From NCBI GenBank assembly GCA_935421135.1, contig OW285188.1, positions 9,094,733-9,158,732 on the forward strand: a DNA stretch of 64,000 bases, written 5' to 3'. The notes beneath the pieces are model-generated. The model saw only the letters and a program-made list of their open reading frames with translations, ran no database searches and was not told the origin of the DNA. Position numbers and translations under genes: made by a program. Positions 59,253-64,000 of this stretch are shown here, piece after piece. How positions within the stretch are numbered: the first letter of the stretch is position 1; the number at the start of each line of letters is the position of its first letter. Source of the stretch: Bugulina stolonifera (Eukaryota > Bryozoa > Gymnolaemata > Cheilostomatida > Bugulidae).

Positions 59253-62129
59253 GGTGAATGCAACCGATTAGTCAACGACTCAATCTACCAATTGTCACGA
59301 TAGTCTGCAGCAAGAATGAATAGGAGTAACACATAGGAGCATGAGGTCAAAGGTAATGATAACTTTAGTACTAAAATACTCATACTGTAGTCTGTCCGCA
59401 ACATAAATCTTATATAGAGCCAAAAGTACTAAAAAACAAATTCACACCTTCAAATAAAACAGGAACTTTATAATATTAACATAATTATTTCTCTCTCATG
59501 CCAATATGAGTGATAATATAGGCCTAGGTGCTAGAAGCTGTCTGTAGGCTACTGAAATCCAAATGATTTAGCCTAGTTTGATAGTCTTTTATGTATGCTG
59601 AACATTAACAAAATATTAATATTAGCCTATATTAATAATATTCAGGAGCAGAGGGTTATGTAGCTAAATGGTTGTCACCTTTTTTATACAACAGGTAGCA
59701 ACTAATGAGCCTAGTGAAATAGTCATGGTGGTGTATATAATTTTTTAAAATTTTGTTTGAAGGTGTGAATTTGTTTTATAGTGCAAACAAGTTAACGTAT
59801 CAGTATTGATCACTATATTTTATAATTTGAATTCATTTTGTTGATTAGGCCTATAGGCCCTTACATTAATATTAGCCTAGATATCAAATTTATATTTGAA
59901 CCGTGAAATCAATATTTGATTACAAGATTTTATAGGTCATTTACTATTTAAACTTGTCAGATACAACCTACAATACATTATATATTATACCATTATCAAA
60001 ACTATAACTAATTTTTATTTTTTATTGACAATAGATCAAAATTCCTACCTATTCTTTCTTACTTTTAGACGTGTCTATTCTAAAGTCAAAGTAGGGCCTA
60101 CTGAGTCCAGACACTCGAGCTAATTTCAAATTTGTGGTTCACTAAAATCACTTGAGAATAGAATTAAATAGGCTAATAATATAATCAATTAATAGCTTGT
60201 GAGAGACTTGAATTATAATTTGATTATCGCTAAAACCAAAGAGTTTGAACTCCTATGTTCATGTTATAAATATTATATTCACTGACTAACAAATTTCAGT
60301 TTCATTGGGAAACAAAAGCCCAATCTGTAATGAATAGAATAGGCTAGGAATTGCAATTCATATTGATATTACTGAAATAGAACAGTGGAAAAATGTTTTG
60401 AAATCTGAACTTTTAGCTTCAATGTCACTGTGTTAAAATTAATTACTAAAATACATGACTAGATTTTCAGTAACAGCTCAACGCTCAATGACTATAAAAA
60501 AGAACTGAACTTAAACTTGAGCTTAGAGCTAAGCTAGAAAAGAATCGAGTTAATCATAGCAGAATACAAACCTCCGAGTTATGGTAACAAAGTAAACATT
60601 GCAAAATTTAGCTGTAACTTTAACTTGTGATTGATTATCCACCAGAAATTCTTTACTTGTAACAATGACAATCATTAATCAATCGCAGCTAACTAACTAG
60701 TAACTGAGAGTTAGAGTAGACCATGACCACTTGAACTTAAGATAATAATACTAGTAAATAGTGAACGATTATTACATTGGCATTCTTATTAGATTTACCT
60801 TAATTCATATCGTCGGGTTTGCATTATAAAATCTATAAAGTAATTTGTAAAATCTGAGACCACTATCCAAACTCAAACTGAAACCTTGTTATTACATGTG
60901 CAGAAGTTGAGCAACCTTCACTTTAGTCGGAAACCTAGCGGGCTAGCATATTCTATGGAGGACATAAGGTAAAGTAGCTTTAGAGTACGATAATTCAATC
61001 CTAATCTGCTGACTGTGATGGTGCAGTTCCTAGGCTACCTTCGTAACAGGTTGAAGTTGCTCACCCATGATACAGCCAGGACAGACAACTTCAAAATATT
61101 GTTGTCTCTCAACTTCTTGTTTCTTTTACAATGTACATCTAGGCTACATACATTGTACATGACATCATTGACAGGTATGGGGCAATCAACTTTGAATGCA
61201 AATTAACTCCAACAGAATGAATAACGGTGATATGTGCGCTGCTGCTTACACTAAACATAACAAGCACATGAACTTGTAGGATGAAAGATTGTTGATCAAA
61301 GCCGAGTTCACTATTTTTTGCAAAAACTACAATAAACGCTAGCCACTAAGTACAGAGTAAGTAATGAATAGAAGTAGTAATTGTGCTTCGTGACTGTTAA
61401 CTTAAAATGAAGCTGATCAATTCACCATTTTGAAATGCACAAGTAGGTGCTTTTAAGCAATCTACATGTATGTCTAACTTTGATTCCGTAGACATGGTGA
61501 AAGTCGAAATCTAACCCAAAGATGCAACCTATAGAGTATTACACAATTTGAAGAGCCCCTCCAAGCACCAGCTATACCTACATGCATATGTACATTGTAA
61601 ATACTGAAATATCTGCAGCAGAACACAATATGATGACTATTATACCTAAATTATAGTGTGAAGCGGAGTTAAAAATGATGTGAAGTTGCCCTCTCCCATT
61701 TAAGAAAAGACAACCTTCCCTTCAACAGCATTGTGAGAATAGAATACTAGTCTTAGTCAAATTGCTGGTAGTGCTAACAATGTCGAATGATGATATTAGG
61801 CTACTTCTGATTGGTTGGTTCAGATCCAATACTACATAGTTACGTACTACATTCTACATACCCAATGAAAATCCAGAGAAGAGGCAGATGTATTATGTCA
61901 TCAAGATAATAACATGTACAATGTACATTTCATACAATTCCATACACAGGGATAAAGTATTTGCAATGCAACAAATCTAACTCAATACTTGCAAATGGAT
62001 TTAAATTCATCAAATATATAGTATATAGTATATATTACATTTCATGAGTTACCAAAACACAATATATGATTTGTAGCCACCTATTATCTGTGCACAACAA
62101 CTTGACTACAGAAATAAAAACATTCAGTA
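59253..62129. other. Intergenic region between tRNase Z and the large Tudor gene
   Basis: It separates two minus-strand genes, so it should hold the tRNase Z 3' flank and the promoter of the large gene. A small inverted pair (AAATTCACACCTTCAAA near 59440 against TTTGAAGGTGTGAATTTG near 59755) is visible. No gene or defined promoter element is supported. Confidence 0.5.
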
Positions 62130-64000
62130 TTATGTTTTAGAACTAGTGCTTGCAGTTTGTTGATTGTCTAAACGAGCAGTACTTGTGCTAGTCTCAGGTT
62201 GAGGTGATGAATGTTTCCTCTTTCTATTTTGCTTGTGTTTGTGTTCTTGTTCGGTCTTCTTGTTCATCAAGCGAACTACATCTTTAGGATCAATTCCGGC
62301 ATATTGTACTGCTGGATTAGATACATGGTCTGGATACATAGCTTCAAATACTGAATATAGACTTTGGAGTGTAGTATTTCGCAGGTCTTTAGGTCTCAGC
62401 TACAAAAGACATATTATATAAAATGTGGAATGTAAAATATCTGTGTAAACTGTAGAGTGTGGGAATGTGTTGTATAATGTGTGTGTACATTGTAGAATTG
62501 GTGTATCTACTGCATGTGTGTATGTGATAATGTGTGCGTCCTGTGGGATGAGTCTGTACGCTGTGGAATATACTAGCTTGGAGTGAACTGATTAATAGCA
62601 TACACGTACACGCACATATTTTTAGGACCCCGATCATGAATTTAAAAGTTGTAATACGTGGCGAATAGTATGAAGCCACTTGCTCCATATTGAAACCGCA
62701 CAGTAAAAACGCATAAATATTTTAATATCAACAATGGCATTATTAAATTGGCACATATACATGTATGTCAATACACAGATGTAGTTATACACAATTTAAA
62801 AGAGCCATATTAATTATTCTACTATTATTTTACTATGCATTTGGGAGTTATCTCCCTTTCCTCATCGTATTTCATCTTCTGTACTTTTTCCATATCACTT
62901 ATTATCGTTAGCAATTAGGTATTACCAATTTATTTCCGTACTATTACTACAAATGTTTATATTGAGGTGTGTACAACTTACCACCATGTTGTCACAAGCC
63001 ACGCCTACATCTGTTGCATTCATTAACCTCTCTGTGCATTCAGGTAGACGTGGGTATCGAGCACTGAAATGTGTCAGTAGAGTAAACTTGGCTCCAGCTT
63101 CCTTTGCTATATCCATAGCCTGATGCACTGTGCTGTGAGTTTTGAGTTCAGCATCTTTCTCAAATTGTTGACCAAATGTAGCTTCATGTATTAGCAGGTC
63201 CACATCTTTAGCTACAAGTTGATAGAATCCATATCATTCTGTATTATATCACCACTTATTTGTTTCCTTGAACTAATGTAACTAAAACTAGAATAGGATG
63301 TGAAGTTATCTGCACAATGCTGTCAAATTGGTAGGGGGAAGCAACTTCAAAGCAGTGCCTTTGTACACAGTATTAGATGAGATGCCGACTATTGTTACTA
63401 TCTAGTGCAACGATTGCAAACACTCCATAATTAACTAAATACTCTAATACATCATATCATAATCAAGATAATTCCCATCAAATTCAACACCTGAATATGT
63501 TGGATGTGACTGTGTTAACAGAAAGTCAACATAATTATATTATTGTGAATTAGAAGATTAGTAGAATGTTTATACTACCATATTCCATCTACCTAACACA
63601 AACAGTACTCATTCCTGTCACTATATCTATATCAGTAGCTACTTTCATTGATGTGAAGGCAAACAGCCCAAGTTCTACTAAACCCTTACCTGCATCAACG
63701 ACTTCTTTACATGGCATAGTATCCCCCGTGTACACCATTTTCCAATTTTTGTGTTCTAGCCGAATACCATAACAACTCAATGCATATGCATGTTGGACCT
63801 GTAACAATGATAGTAGTTACCAAGTGTAAGTACAGGATATTTAAATCAGTTGCAAAGAATGTGCTGCGTAATTATCCTGAAGCATTTCATTTACCAAAAT
63901 TTAAGCTCAATACTTACTGTAAACGTTGTAAGACTGGTGAGTCCTAAAGTCTTATGCAGTGCAGCACGTTCGGGAGGTGCCAGTGCGGCTGGAAATGTAA
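62130..64000 (-). CDS. ELAC2: tRNase Z, long form (3' end of gene only)
   Basis: Four exons: 64000-63918 (cut by the window edge), 63798-63690, 63211-62982 and 62399-62130, all in phase, ending at TAA 62132-62130. tRNase Z removes the 3' trailer from pre-tRNAs in nucleus and mitochondria, using a metallo-beta-lactamase fold. Visible landmarks in order: FPAALAPPERAALHKTLGL, VYTGDTMPC, the HEAT motif within LLIHEATF, KTHST, and LLTHFSARYPRLP, which carries a metal-ligand His. The HEAT motif and the extended C-terminal tail belong to the long eukaryotic form. After GVACDNMV the last exon encodes a basic tail (MNKKTEQEHKHKQNRKRKHS) that is probably a nuclear-targeting region. The N-terminal pseudo-domain lies beyond the window. 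Confidence 0.9.

Overview
This is a window of nuclear DNA from an animal. It is AT-rich, its genes are split by GT-AG introns of mostly 0.1-2 kb (several are longer), and it is crowded with short foldback elements, minisatellites and the palindrome TACATGTA. The gene families (TRIM-NHL, TDRD12-like, GlcNAc kinase, Bcl-2-like, long-form tRNase Z) are metazoan. An early-branching marine invertebrate such as a sponge fits, but I cannot fix the taxon from the sequence. No rRNA, tRNA, CRISPR array or prokaryotic signature was recognised.

Layout. 1-7006: mostly repeats, plus one exon-like frame broken by an in-frame stop (2429-2667). 7007-11213: two small paralogous genes of an unrecognised family, arranged head to head with only 143 bp between their start codons and with matching intron phases. 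11214-13725: no gene, one foldback element. 13726-59252 (minus strand): one very large gene that I resolve into 43 coding exons. The exon lengths sum to 5,943 nt, and every splice phase agrees, giving a predicted 1,980-residue protein. The N-terminal 1,200 residues are a TDRD12-type piRNA-pathway protein: Tudor, degenerate DEAD-helicase, CCCH finger, Tudor. The remaining ~780 residues add a third extended Tudor domain, an ARM/HEAT-like helical-repeat region and an acidic tail.

Three genes on the plus strand sit inside introns of this minus-strand gene: a TRIM-NHL gene (29332-33895, in an 11.2-kb intron that splits the third Tudor domain), N-acetylglucosamine kinase (43110-44484) and a Bcl-2-like gene (about 51432-52342, 5' end unresolved). 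59253-62129 is intergenic. 62130-64000 holds the 3' end of a long-form tRNase Z (ELAC2) gene on the minus strand, cut by the window edge.

The most unusual points are the domain extension of the TDRD12-like protein, the triple nesting, a repeated pattern of tandem repeats that start exactly at splice junctions, a candidate pair of mutually exclusive exons, and the head-to-head orphan gene pair. All exon models come from reading frames, splice consensus and protein-family resemblance; none has transcript support here.
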